From: Hygrocybe punicea
Lineage: Eukaryota; Basidiomycota; Agaricomycetes; Agaricales; Hygrophoraceae
Length of the DNA stretch: 64,000 bases
NCBI GenBank assembly: GCA_963556145.1
Contig: OY744469.1
Coordinates: 1,860,001-1,924,000, forward strand
Reading direction: 5' to 3'
Below are positions 55,401-64,000 of the stretch, piece by piece (the first letter of the stretch is position 1; every line of letters starts with the position of its first letter). Below the pieces are notes generated by a model. That model was not told the origin of the DNA. It saw nothing but the letters and a program-made list of their open reading frames with translations, and made no database searches. Position numbers and translations under genes: made by a program.

Positions 55401-57182
55401 TCGCCTTCGGCGAACCAATAAAGGTGTTCGCTCCATGTCTTCTGGAGTTGGTCTGGCAGGACCAGTGAAAATAAACGCTAGCACTTCATCAAGTTCTTTA
55501 ATTGTTGGAGGCAACCGTTGATATATCTTTGGTGTTGGGTTTTGAAACATGATGGCATTTGCTTTCATTTTATGCATCCCAGAGGAGACACGAACAATAC
55601 ATTTGTTGTGACGAACACGGGCAATCAAAAGTTGTTCAGCAAATGTTAGATTTTGAAGTTGTGCAGGAATTCTTCCCATCCAAAGTCCATTCGCCAAAGC
55701 ATATTTGGGAGTTTGGCCTTTATTCAGACTGAGCACACATGGTTTGCATATCCATTTACATGTGTCATCTAGCACTGGACCTTTGATATCCTCTATTGGA
55801 TCAGAACAATGATATCGTTCACATCTTGTGATTCCCATATTGTCTCTAGTTAATATTTTCAGATTAACCTTCGTCTTTGACAATAAAGACATGTTTTTCA
55901 ATGCAACCAATTGACCACATACAGCACACCCACTTTCTTGGAAACATTCAGGTGATGTATCTCTGCACCAGTTGCTGATTATGGTTTCCTTCAATTCAAT
56001 AGATGGAGGAGGAGGAGGAAATAATTGCTTATCTGACTTGTCCAATTCTTCTTTCATTTGAGCCTGAGTTTCTTCTTTGCCGCACTCATTTGTTTCTGTC
56101 ATTTTTTGTCTTCTGTACCACTGTTTACACAGGTCTTTATGTGATTTAATATCATGCACATGAAAAATAGAAACATGAGTATCACAAGCTGAACAATTAT
56201 GCCTCATTAATGCCACAGATAGATCTTGTCCATGTAATCTTCGTAATGTCTTTGACAAATATATACCATGTATTGTTGTTATTTCACCAATATCCTTCAC
56301 TGTCAAATTTGGCAGAAGTTCATGTAAAGGCATTTTAACACATGCATATGTTTTTCTATCTTCATATAAAGTGTTGGCTGTTTGTTCATCAATATGCCCC
56401 ACATATTCGAATAATATGTCAGAATCATGGTTGATATTATTAGACGGTAGCATAAAAGATTGAAGAAAGCTAAACTTGAATGTTGGTATTCGTTTACCAC
56501 CACCAATGTAGTCATATCTATGAATGAAATTTATATATAAAGATTTAAACAAGTGTCCGAATAAATTCAAATTGAACACAATTATGTTTGAACAGCTATG
56601 CCGTATTATGAAACATAGTGTGGTCCACAGCAACGTTGCATGTGATAGAGAACTAGTAATACAATGAAATAAATATGTTTTGAAATCATGTCGTCTCAAT
56701 AGCGATCGCATGAGCAATGCTTTGATCATTTTACAACGACATTGGACAGTGATAGGTTTGAGAAGACAATACAAAGCAAAGAGATATTTAGGAGGTAAGA
56801 AATATGTTCTGGCATATTGAATAGAACGTATTCGCATTTTGAAGGCGCTATTTTTAAATGTAGTCCAAACGAATAATGGATCGACTGTCAAGTTATCTTT
56901 TGTTTCTTTTGTTATTCCAATGATCTTTACATATAGTGTTGCATTTATTTGCATCAATATTGTTGCATCGCCCTGATCTGGGGCCAACTCATGTTCTATG
57001 AGTTTTCTTTGAAAAACACCCAATTCTTGGGTCAAGGTCGATATCACAGGACATGAAATTGGTTCAGGAGAGATATACATAAGTTTGTCTTGGCATAGTT
57101 GTGGAAACAATGTTGCATTTGCAAGGAAATATAGATAAGTCAAACATGCAATGCAGACACAGATGATGTTGTGGGGATTCAT
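49437..57182 (-). CDS. Helitron Rep/PIF1-helicase with C-terminal cysteine-protease-like domain (2,581 aa)
   Basis: Replicative rolling-circle transposase. Residues ~480-650 match the DUF6570-type region (LANGLWMGRIPAQLQNLTFAE). The Rep domain follows: WFITFAPADINHPL, the HUH motif in GRLTLHLHMLLW (about 955), and the Tyr motif AYITDYITKF (about 1146) with both Tyr. The PIF1-like helicase has Walker A GMAGTGKS (about 1704), Walker B FIDEVSML (about 1774) and LSRSASAAGT near its end. The last ~290 residues contain DWSCAYDSLF (about 2325), later CxxC pairs, and GDAHFTARIF (about 2527). This Cys...His layout recalls ubiquitin-specific or similar cysteine proteases. The N-terminal ~270 residues are AT-rich and Ile/Leu-rich; the true start may be a later Met such as MPLHELLPNL (about residue 284). 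No introns. Confidence 0.8.
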   Translation of the reverse strand: MNPHNIICVCIACLTYLYFLANATLFPQLCQDKLMYISPEPISCPVISTLTQELGVFQRKLIEHELAPDQGDATILMQINATLYVKIIGITKETKDNLTVDPLFVWTTFKNSAFKMRIRSIQYARTYFLPPKYLFALYCLLKPITVQCRCKMIKALLMRSLLRRHDFKTYLFHCITSSLSHATLLWTTLCFIIRHSCSNIIVFNLNLFGHLFKSLYINFIHRYDYIGGGKRIPTFKFSFLQSFMLPSNNINHDSDILFEYVGHIDEQTANTLYEDRKTYACVKMPLHELLPNLTVKDIGEITTIHGIYLSKTLRRLHGQDLSVALMRHNCSACDTHVSIFHVHDIKSHKDLCKQWYRRQKMTETNECGKEETQAQMKEELDKSDKQLFPPPPPSIELKETIISNWCRDTSPECFQESGCAVCGQLVALKNMSLLSKTKVNLKILTRDNMGITRCERYHCSDPIEDIKGPVLDDTCKWICKPCVLSLNKGQTPKYALANGLWMGRIPAQLQNLTFAEQLLIARVRHNKCIVRVSSGMHKMKANAIMFQNPTPKIYQRLPPTIKELDEVLAFIFTGPARPTPEDMERTPLLVRRRRVSAALEWLKLNHMDYYDLDISYENLAQYPDHGIPVVVAYRPADTNKEPEATSAFDNEVEDGVEDGPCPFVVSGVTGENLDITSPKALIARATKHLIDDHGGVLAISHARNPESFFNNPQLYPMMFPCLFPYGLGGISSIDNDVLSISDMMHKRHLLMYHDKRFQTDPYFPLIAFNQEQIKDSTTGGYLLTNKHNFNDIANRLMNINTAVLDDLSKRLSRGDRVKPDTSEEKACYKLISDLDHVAGQVKGSITNKKYMRNEIWSLISYIGAPTWFITFAPADINHPLCLYYADNKEKFYPKLRLPQDCYKLIANNPVAGARFFHFTTEMFIKHILGINESHPGLYGNTSGYYATVEEQGRLTLHLHMLLWIKGCLTPQEIRDKIMGENSDFQKRLVEYLESLCVGQFMTGSKDEVSQKMEQTMSKPEYQPPTCVMPDPPSYNCSMNCQYHNKRSTWWQRFQDVVDDLLLRLNVHNRHDGKKKPYCLNSKGECKRRFPRDIFQQTFVEPNTGALNLKHGEPWMNTVTPEVTYMLRCNSDVTSLLSGTAIKAIVAYITDYITKFSLKTYSIFEVIKSIFDKNSKMIGGDLKRKDKVRKLFTQIVNSLTSKMEIGAPMASLYVLGNPDHYTSHKFVPFFWRSYVKEVISAWSDEEIPNICEDQNNAQKVVIGKNNGAYIGLSKVNNYMFRPALYDNVSLYDWIRLATMEPKKRRTKTKTKRARKEPVQNQIFDNLGCDDLSDSCTEPTNVDYSSDDNLSDVVDNDILMEIDEIPKPDSLNRHAGTEIADKTNEVDLNKLTKFENDYTLHSNHPQYLTHHAKMKGNDPFIVPNFIPNTLPRADRGDREYYCCTMLTFFKPWRSGKELKSKLQTWDNAFIDHEFSKKELEIMKYFGLRYECLDARDDFSAKRQKNNTANIRYSWATSNGLDELDDMHNAEFAFNGDDFNNNIDEDNNDTEILLKLGQKGQKRKDQMLIAERTLKRSGWLDDCIDGTPDIGPLIPIEPPVVQSAKLWRTAVLAKKKEIIDDRNKNLPTNTATINKLGNFQYNDVKIVDAAYINHMFIPANRADRHLIDVTINDYKLNTDQKRAFHIIANHSTLINGSDKLRMYLGGMAGTGKSQVIKALTSFFGKHNENHRFVVLAPTGGAAALVNGSTYHSILGINQGGSSRSLAQVRANLDGVDYIFIDEVSMLSCRDMYKISAQCAKARGVYDEPFGGINMIFAGDFGQLPPAMSGAPLYSGTVGVQINSSQTIANQEAAIGKALWHQITTVVILRENMRQTNQSEEDVQLRLALENMRYKACTPKDIAFLHTRVAGKGPNDPKLAQKKFRNVSVITALNAQKDKINELGIQRFAAENRRPLTSFYSIDRWNDPTSSNSKRKSHHMSTILDPIRHTKILEPSLQKLLWSQPHASSSDHIPGRLDLCVGMPVMLRNNDATECCITKGAEGIVVGWQSAIGPEQQTVLDTLFVRLLNPPKEINIEGLPENVVPITKHVTSTMCSLPNDDVISLSREQVLVLPNFAMTDYACQGRTRPNNVVDLSSCRNHQSYYTCLSRSASAAGTIIMQGFDPKVITGGACGYLRQEFRELELLDEITKLKYQGLLPDHVKGDQRNSIIDQFRKWKGKSYIPKNIHHAIAWKATEQLNQYTTQPSPWQLIKHMNKNQKADFRNLNFVPAKGTVPITVTHKNSMANVLQNKKRKLQQVVSSSSIVKKRRKTSTIELNEPKGFIWDAEDWSCAYDSLFTILLAIWNEDPSSWKKRFNSINEILKILSLGFKRSKNHTTDLETVRNTIRHLLHQDKPEIFPYGQVGIAISDLAHYIMKANEPMTSTCLKCINCENITILENDRCDAIFHCSYSFSGTISTCLAQIIVNRQRHKCQLCWGEITKFIAFNKIPPLIMFTVDSIENLIISQVITLSIDDISTAYTLRGIVYFGDAHFTARIFINSMVWFHDGISTRSICINEGDIDDFSNINLLSCNGNNAVLFIYAQS

Positions 57183-58146
57183 GAGGATTTGTGACAGTAA
57201 GAGGAAACACCGCCCATTTAACTAGTCAAGTGGTTCGGATCATGAATAACAATTAACACAATGGGATTGATCATATGACATTATATTATTTGTAAGCTTT
57301 TCCCAAAACACCATAAGGCGTGCCTGAATCTTTAGAAATCTGTGTTTACTTTTTTTATTCCATTCTATGTTCCTGTGACATGCCTTGATACAGGCCAAAA
57401 ATGCATCTGTATCATGAATAGCTGCCTTACGATCTTATTAGGGGTCTGGCTGACAAGACATTGATCAAACCGACTGAGAAGAACAATGGTACCCCCTTTT
57501 AAGATATTTTGTGGATTTAATCTTCAGAGTCTCAGTGATATTTATTTCTGGCTTGCTCAACAGACAAAACAGGTATTGAAGTTGAACAACCAGGCTGTTT
57601 GACAACTGTGCATATTTGACAATTGCTTGGTAATTCATGGAAATTATCATTGTTCTTCATCCTTGTCAGAAATACATTGTCATTTTTATGGAGCTGTACG
57701 TATCATTCCCACACAAGTATACTGTATTATTCTGGTACCAAAGAGTCATAGCTCCCCTTGGAGTGACAGTTATATCTTCCACTACAAGAGGGGGTTTTGT
57801 TACTCTTGTATCATTGTATCCTCATTTAATAGGTCCATAAAGTTCGTGATTCTGGTTTCTTACATATATTCAATTTGAATTTTCATTAGCCCGAATGAGA
57901 GTCATCTCAGGTTGTCCTTCTCAAGTTGAGTGTGTAGGTGGTTGTACAACTGAACTGAAAGTAATGCATTCACCAGGATATATTTTAGACAAACAGATTT
58001 TCAGTCAACAAGATTGATGCCTTATGCTGTATCTATGCTCACTATCATGCTCAATTCTTATGGTCATAGGACAGTAACACAAACCATTTTTAACGGAGCA
58101 AAAAGAAATACATATATAGAAACTGTACAAATGTTAATAGTAGCGA
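57183..58146. other. Helitron 5' non-coding segment
   Basis: AT-rich sequence between the Rep ORF and the element's TC end; no gene recognised. It should hold the promoter of the transposase. Confidence 0.4.
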
Positions 58147-58270
58147 TGTATGAGGAGGACATTTGAGGGCACAGATTGTCACCAAGTTTCCAGAAATCAA
58201 CGACTGGGATACAGTTTTTTTAGTCAAATATAATGAATACTCCACAAAAGAAGGACTTACTCCTCCAAAA

Positions 58271-60194
58271 TTAAGGCCCGGGATCAAGTTTGGATGTCGA
58301 TGGCTTGGGAGATGAAGGCCTTGTTTGGCTTGGAGTAATGGAGAGTAGGATTTCGGGTGGAACGATGTTGCTCCAATCCACATCCATTGATGAAGCGCTG
58401 GGCTCTGCAGGGGTCGATGACTGGTGGCGTGACGATGCACGCGTATTGGGACGGAATCCTAGGACATGGAGAAGATCAGAATTGGAATATATACAGCCTA
58501 TGATGTAATGTTGAAATACATACCCGGAGTCGGAGACTTCTTCGGTGGCTTCACCAGGTTGAGTTTCTCTACGATAATGCCCGCTTGCTCCGAAGCAACA
58601 TCCAATTTCCTCCTCTTTGCCATCTCGCCATCCTCGTGACCATCGCTGGGAGACATCTTTTCAGGTTCGGGAGATCCGTCATCGTTGTCCATGGTTATAT
58701 CATTATCAACATCCAACAACCCCGCCCACTCTGGTCCTAAAATGTCCAACTTCGCGGATTCCGGTGCCACAACATCCGGCTCGGGGGCGATGGGTGGCTT
58801 AATCTCCATTGTCAATTTCTCCGATGCTGATTGCCGGGTTGTGCGCGACGACCCAATTTCAACAGCGACTGCGAGATGTCAGTGCATTAATCATAACAAG
58901 GTGAGCAACGTACGCATTTGGGCCTTAGACCGCTTCTTCTTTACCGGGGCTACGTCCTCCTCCATCTTTATGTCGTCTATACATGAATAAATGTGTTGGA
59001 TCATCGTTTTGATATTCGGAATTCAATAACTCACCCTCATCGTCGTCCTCGGCTTTGGACTTGATTGTGCGCTCTGTCATGATGAAGGGTTTGCATGTAT
59101 GACAATCACAGACAATGAAAGTACTTACTGGACTTGGGCTTGGGCTTGGGCTTCTTTTTGTCCTTCTCGGACGAATTGTCTGCGCCACCTGAATATTCAA
59201 TAGATCTATACACCACTATGGTTGAAAATTTGTACAAACCAGCAGAAGATGCCTTCTGTTTTTTGACCGATTTTGACTTGGCTTTGCCCTTGCCCTTGCC
59301 CTGGGCAACTGGCTCCTCTGCAAATGTACTATATCATTAGCACAATCACACATGTAATTCTAGATCACACCTTCATCATCATCTGCCACATCAGAATCGA
59401 CGAGGACACTATGTCCTTTACACCAAGCAATAACATGACCGATGATCTCGAGCTTTGTGGCATCCGGAAGCCCACCGAATGACCAATTTGCCAAGGTTCC
59501 GCTGTGCCATGCTGGCACGGATTCGTCGTATTTTGCCCAATCTATGATGCCAGACGTGAGAATTCATTTGGCCATAAATACATATATACTTACCTAGATC
59601 CTCGGGCTTGATCTCGGTGTTCACAGCGCCATGTTGAATCAAAGCCGATGGAGAATGTTTCCCGACATAAAATTCTTTCAGGAGCCAATCATCGAAGATC
59701 TTGCTTCGCCAGTCACGGGTAACCTCGTTTGCCTGTTTCGCCACCAAGACTTCTGCCCAAATTTCGTCCATGACGGTGTCGGTATACTTGAGGTAATCCC
59801 GAAGTGAATCGGTCCCTTCCTTATCATTTTTGACGTAGTCCGGCGAGTAGTTGGGTGCCTTGTTGTATGCGATGGCTGCTGTCGCGTAGATGTACATATC
59901 CATTTGATAAATCAAGCGACGGAGCGGTTCCTCGTATCGTTCGGGGATTTCGCGCCATAACTCACCTCGGGCGGTGGCATCGTGGGGGTGTGTCTTCAGT
60001 ACATAGAGATTACGAGAAAATACGGGAATGGTGCCGGATTCCTTGTTGGGTGCCGGAATCTTGGGCGGGACCATGTACTGGATTTGGAAGATGCGATGTA
60101 GCTCCTGCAGCTTTTTGGGCGGCGCATCAGGCCAGTACTTGAAGGCGGCGGGATTGACAGCGGGAGTCGAGGTTTTGACGACTGGCAAGGACAT
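58271..60194 (-). CDS. Hypothetical basidiomycete protein
   Basis: Start at 60194 (MSLPVVKTSTPAVNP) rather than the longer frame from 60272. The conserved-looking N-terminal domain includes FQIQYMVPPKIPAP, LRRLIYQMDMYIYATAAIAYN and FDDWLLKEFYVG. Introns lead to DWAKYDESVPAWHSGTL, a WSFGGLPDATKLEI segment, then Lys-rich and acidic low-complexity tails (KGKGKAKSKS, DVADDDEG). The last exon after 58520 ends with stop at 58271-58273. I do not recognise a named family. The 3' end lies 125 bp from the Helitron's 5' terminus. Confidence 0.5.
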
Positions 60195-60584
60195 GGTAGA
60201 TGAAATAAAAGTTTTTTGGTCGACGTGTGAGGCGATTTGAGAGCAAAAGAAAAGGGCGGATTTATTACTCAACGCTCCAGACTATGAATACAGATGTCAC
60301 GACCACGTGACCAGATCAATCGCCACATGTTCGACCTCATGTTCGGCTTCTTTGCATGCATAAACAACAGATCTATTTATTTATGTTTTTGATGTGGCTC
60401 GAGCTTAGAAGTTGTCCAAAGCTAGTAATTGCACGCAGAAAACCGACATGTGCAGCGTATGGAATATTTTTCAGTTGGTAAGGCAATAAATCGAGTTAAT
60501 TCGTTCGATGAATATTCACGGACTGGTCCGTTGACGGAAAAGCACAACAAGTCTGACTTGTTGGATGGATGTAGAAGGACTAGA
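60195..60584. other. Intergenic region, no gene seen
   Basis: Upstream region of the minus-strand hypothetical gene; nothing else recognised. Confidence 0.35.
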
Positions 60585-60950
60585 TATACTACAACAAACA
60601 TGTTGTTGGGTGTGTTCGGTCACCGGACATGTTTGGTGGATGTCAATATACGACTAGATATACTACACCGAACACATCGAACATGTTCGGTGTGATATAT
60701 CTAGTCACAACCGTTGGTTGACATCCACCGAACATCTCCACCGAACACACCGAACATGTTCGATGTGTTCGGTGTGGTATATCCAGTCACAACCATTGGT
60801 TGACATCCACCGAACATCTCCACCGAACACACCGAACATGTTCGATGTGTTCGGTGTAGTATATCTCCTCATAATGGTTGGTTGACATCCACCGAACATC
60901 TCCACCGAACACACCGAACACGTCCGATCTGTTCGGTGGATATTGCTCTT
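60585..60950. repeat. 82 bp palindromic tandem array with inverted copies
   Basis: The phrase GGTTGACATCCACCGAACA starts at 60716, 60798 and 60880, a spacing of exactly 82 bp. Each unit contains a near-perfect palindrome centred on GAACATGTTC (CACCGAACA...TGTTCGGTG). To the left (about 60590-60700) related units lie in the opposite orientation (GGTGGATGTC..., ACTAGATATACTACA). Frames across it are repeat artefacts. Confidence 0.75.
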
Positions 60951-61191
60951 TCAAGACATTTAAATGATTACATTGCTGATCAACGTGTTTGGCACGTGTT
61001 CGTTGTTTTATCATTGCCACTCTTGTCAGGTGACATAATTCCAACGTCTTATAATTAGAAGGTTTGTGGAATCGTCACCACCTGCTATCAACCACCCTGA
61101 AAGTAATCAATCATTAAGGTATTGATGTATTAATGATATCTGTGTCTGTTCCTCATACCACCCATCCGAAATCCTGCCTAGGTCCACAAAC

Positions 61192-63014
61192 ATGCCATAT
61201 AAGAAGGAACTTGGTTATGAACTTTGCATGCACATCTGCCCTGGTCGAAAATGCGACTCTCCAAAAACGAAATGTCTTTTGTGGAAGAAGGAAGGCAACT
61301 CCTGCCAAAGACATGTCGGATCCGCACACCAACATCCCAAATGCGTTTCGTCTGGAATTTGTCCGCAGTCGGTATGTCTTGGTCGCAACATACGTGAAAA
61401 TTCGCAGGGTGTCCGCAATGCGACGGCCGCGGAACTCGATCTCCTTCCACGCAAAAGGCTATCATCCGACTCTGAGATGGAAACATCATCTGACTGTGAA
61501 ACGGAACCGCCAACCACCGTAAGCAACAATGAACGCCGTATAACCACATTAAGCAACAATGACGGCCGTGTTTTCAAAATCCTTTTTATCCTTGACCCAA
61601 CAACTCGTATCGCGAGCAAAGCCGCAGCCATTAACGATCTTGCATTCGTCACCACAACCATATCCGACATCGAACTCGATACCATTGCCCATCTTGATGG
61701 TTACGTCCATATCATCAAGTCATACAAGAGTCGCTATTCAGCATGTATTCAAGAATGGGTAATGTCTATTGTTTAATTTGTGGATTGTTGATACTGAAAC
61801 GTATTTTACAACAAACAGGTTTATATCGGAATGCGACTACATCATGAGGATGGAGCCCGCCGCTTCAATGTCAAATACATATTTTGGCCCGAGTTCCTTC
61901 ATGCAATACTTCGCCATCAAGACAAAGGCGATACGTGGCAAAAGTTCGCATCGGCAGATTGTGTATTTGGTGGTGTGGATATGGGAATGTCATACATGTA
62001 AGATTGACATCGCTTTAATTAATTCTGCTCCGTTTTCGCTGCATTATACTGATGTCTTGACAGCGGTAACCAATACGGATTGACACTGGAAAATGTGTCG
62101 ATTTTCATGACTGGCATGGACGAACTCTGTCGAACGGCACACATCTGGCCGCCTCCGAAGCAGATGAACACAGTCCATTCAAAATGGATACAAAATCAAA
62201 ACTTGCTTCATGTCGCTTTGAATGTAACGCATACGATACGCCCTCAAGCAAAATTATTAAATGATGGCGACCAATTCCCACCGAATATTGTCTTGAAACG
62301 GACACACAGCGACACCGGTCATCACGTCCTATTACCTGGCGACGCCAAGCGAAATTGGGAATACATGCGCAATAACTGTGAGGTTCCAGGTTCACGTTGG
62401 TTTGGGCAAACGTACATCGAACCACTGAGTAAGATGGGCGAATGGCGTGTGTTTCTAGTTGGTGGAAAGGTCGTGTATACAGTGCACACCCTGTACAACA
62501 AGGAAAGCAAATCCTGGAAGTGGGATATCGTCTCAAGTTTCTATACCTTGGATGAGTTAAGGTGAGTGCCCTTCATTTTCACTTGTCATATCATATGTAT
62601 GATTGTCTTAACTTTGTCAGAATATTTCAAACGCAGGGGACTCTATTGAAGACGGTGGCGTGCAATCCGGACAGGGGCGCCATTTCTATTCGAGAGCAAG
62701 GCAGAAACGAGTTCTTCGACTTTGTCCAAAAGACCTATGAAGGGCTTTATGCGATAGAGTCCAATATGGTTGGTGGAAAACCATCGATGAGTGTTTTTTG
62801 CCGTATGGACATATCGCTCATTGTGGATTCCAAAACGGATACTGTGTCCTATTTCGTGAACGAGGTGGAACGTTATCACACATGCAGCCTCTGGTCGAAC
62901 ATGAAGTCAGGTCCGAAATCCGTTCGAGCACCCATTGGCTCATTAGCAGACACTTTTGCAGGGGTTTTCTATAAATGGTTGATTGACATCAAAGGTCCAT
63001 ACTCATATTTGTAA
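61192..63014 (+). CDS. ATP-grasp-like protein with Cys/His-rich N-terminus (545 aa)
   Basis: Exons: 61192-61758, 61819-61997, 62064-62561, 62621-63014; all introns are GT-AG and keep the frame. Residues ~12-50 have at least seven Cys plus several His (LCMHICPGRKCDS, then CQRHVGSAHQHPKC), likely metal-binding. A linker with acidic Ser-rich sequence follows. The C-terminal half has NIVLKRTHSDTGHHV (about 324), FGQTYIEPL, GEWRVFLVGGKVV (about 370) and FCRMDISLIVD...FVNEVERY (about 475-500). This order of nucleotide-binding Lys, QxY, GE-R-F and metal-binding D...NE resembles ATP-grasp ligases. The family assignment is by motif reasoning; substrate unknown. Convergent with the gene at 63102. Confidence 0.6.
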
Positions 63015-63101
63015 TATTATCTGTACAGTCAATGGATCGGTTCACGTTTATTTCACAAAACAGACATAAGATACAAATATAAATGATGCTAAGTGGAGCA
63101 A

Positions 63102-64000
63102 TCATTTCGGCACTCCCAAGACCATGACCCATTGCACATTGAGTGAAATGCTCTTCATCATGTCATCTACACGCTTGAATGTATTGATGGTGTGTCCAAC
63201 AACGACACAGGATCCTGCAGGGATATTGTGCGGGAAGATGGGTAGTTGCTGGAGCGATATGAGAGTGGACGTGAAGTCCGCTTTGACTTTGCGTGCATCA
63301 TAGATGGGCACTGACAACACATACTTAAGATATCAATTTATATTAGACGACCGGATGCTTACCAATATCGTAAAATGATAGAGCGGCCTTATGATAAGAT
63401 GGAGTGGGTCGACGAGTGAATGGACTAAGTTGTACATTTTTGGATGTCGATGCCTCTATGAAAATCGATTAGGAATTACAACTAAAAATGATTAATGCAC
63501 AAACTGGGAGATGTATCCATTCCACTTGCTGTGGTCGTTGAGAAGGACACATAGTCCTTATACAGTTGGGCCCGAAATTCGGACTCGCGAATCACCATTC
63601 CAATAGCACCGACATATCGCTCCCATTCCCCTTGAAGTAGTGCACCCTGTATAACCTTGACCGGCTTTGTATTGCCACCAATCTTGGGCTCATCGAGAAA
63701 GCAGGACTCCACTATGATGACCGATGTAAAGATCGTCGGCATTCCACCTCCGACTGCATGAAAGAAGTTGCGACCAAATGCACCAGTGGAGATATGGGCA
63801 GGGTTATCACGAGAGAGATTAGAGTACCTCCCAGATCTATCAAATGTAATGGCGGAAACCAATAACCTATATTATATCCAATGAATCGACCAAATTGACC
63901 TCAAATTGCTGTTCAAATAACGTACTTTCTGTTGATCTTGTAGATGTCAGTGATGATATCACTGAACTGTGGGTTGCCATTCCCAATTGCACTGGACCAG
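63102..64000 (-). CDS. Hypothetical protein, 5' part outside the window
   Basis: Exons near 63482-63862 (FGRNFFHAVGGGMPTIFTS, VKVIQGALLQGEWERYVGAIG) and 63102-63320 (VPIYDARKVKADF, FPHNIPAGSCVVVGHTINTF, SLNVQWVMVLG, stop at 63102). The style is that of large agaricomycete families of unknown function. It starts beyond 64000. Its 3' end is 87 bp from that of the ATP-grasp-like gene. Confidence 0.5.

Larger units (their letters stand above)
49368..58146 (-). mobile_element. Helitron, apparently complete (about 8.8 kb)
   Basis: On the minus strand the element starts TCGCTACTATTAAC (58146), preceded by A. It ends CTAG (49371-49368), followed by T. These fit the Helitron rules (5' TC, 3' CTRR, insertion between A and T). 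About 15 bases before the 3' end lies a hairpin-like segment, GCCATGCAAAGCAATGGC. The enclosed 2,581-aa Rep/helicase ORF is intact. The termini were placed by eye, not by comparison with a second copy. Confidence 0.6.

Noticed and set aside
57465..57878. Short ORFs in the Helitron leader
   Set aside because: AT-rich chance frames without domain content.
60585..60950. CRISPR array
   Set aside because: The spacing is regular but the intervening sequence is itself repeated, not unique spacers, and the genome is eukaryotic.
60705..61044. Repeated short ORFs with VRWRCSVDVNQ-like phrases
   Set aside because: They arise from the 82 bp tandem repeat and have no independent support.
1..64000. tRNA or rRNA genes
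   Set aside because: I looked for GGTTCGA-type T-arms and conserved rRNA strings and found none in convincing context. A tRNA scan would be decisive.

Overview
The window reads as intron-rich nuclear DNA of a filamentous basidiomycete, most likely a mushroom-forming agaricomycete. The support is dense GT-AG introns of about 38-70 nt, an agaricomycete-style F-box protein, a DUF6570-type Helitron, a NACHT/WD40-type relic, and several lineage-restricted hypothetical genes. All calls were made by eye from the sequence; no database search was run.

Layout. 1-12,327: a head-to-tail array of an LTR element with an exact 4,334 bp period (593 bp LTR plus 3,741 bp internal). The internal part has a gag-like gene on the minus strand, no visible pol, and on the opposite strand a spliced gene with a canonical Zn2Cys6 motif between two coiled coils. 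The array ends inside an hAT (BED-finger) transposase gene (12,328-13,089). 13,852-17,296: YME2 (mitochondrial). 17,907-22,481: an intronless 1,524-aa M6-type metalloprotease. 22.9-26.3 kb: a kinase pseudogene, a hypothetical gene, an F-box gene and a kinase fragment. 26,307-30,590: NTO1 (PHD, bromodomain, PWWP). 30.9-31.5 kb: a WD40 relic. 32,061-33,683: a GDP-fucose-type sugar transporter with an 11-nt exon. 33,748-37,966: valyl-tRNA synthetase. 38,658-40,338: a Ran-binding protein.

42-49 kb is accessory. A decayed FAS1 fragment is split by a 1,223 bp non-autonomous hAT element with a perfect 8 bp target duplication. A GGT/GCT-rich simple-sequence block lies inside a possible inverted-repeat element, followed by an AAA-ATPase-like/PD-(D/E)XK gene. 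49,368-58,146 is an apparently complete, AT-rich Helitron with a 2,581-aa Rep/PIF1 helicase ORF that ends in a cysteine-protease-like domain. 58-64 kb holds three hypothetical genes, one with ATP-grasp features, and an 82 bp palindromic tandem array.

How parts interact. The housekeeping genes (YME2, NTO1, the transporter, VAS1, the Ran-binding gene) form a conserved core at 13.8-40.3 kb. Mobile elements of at least three classes (LTR, hAT, Helitron) lie on both sides, nested in each other or in decayed gene copies. The strongest candidate for something undescribed is the gag-only LTR element carrying an antisense, intron-containing Zn2Cys6 regulator-like gene. Its copies differ almost only by CpG transitions, which points to cytosine methylation.
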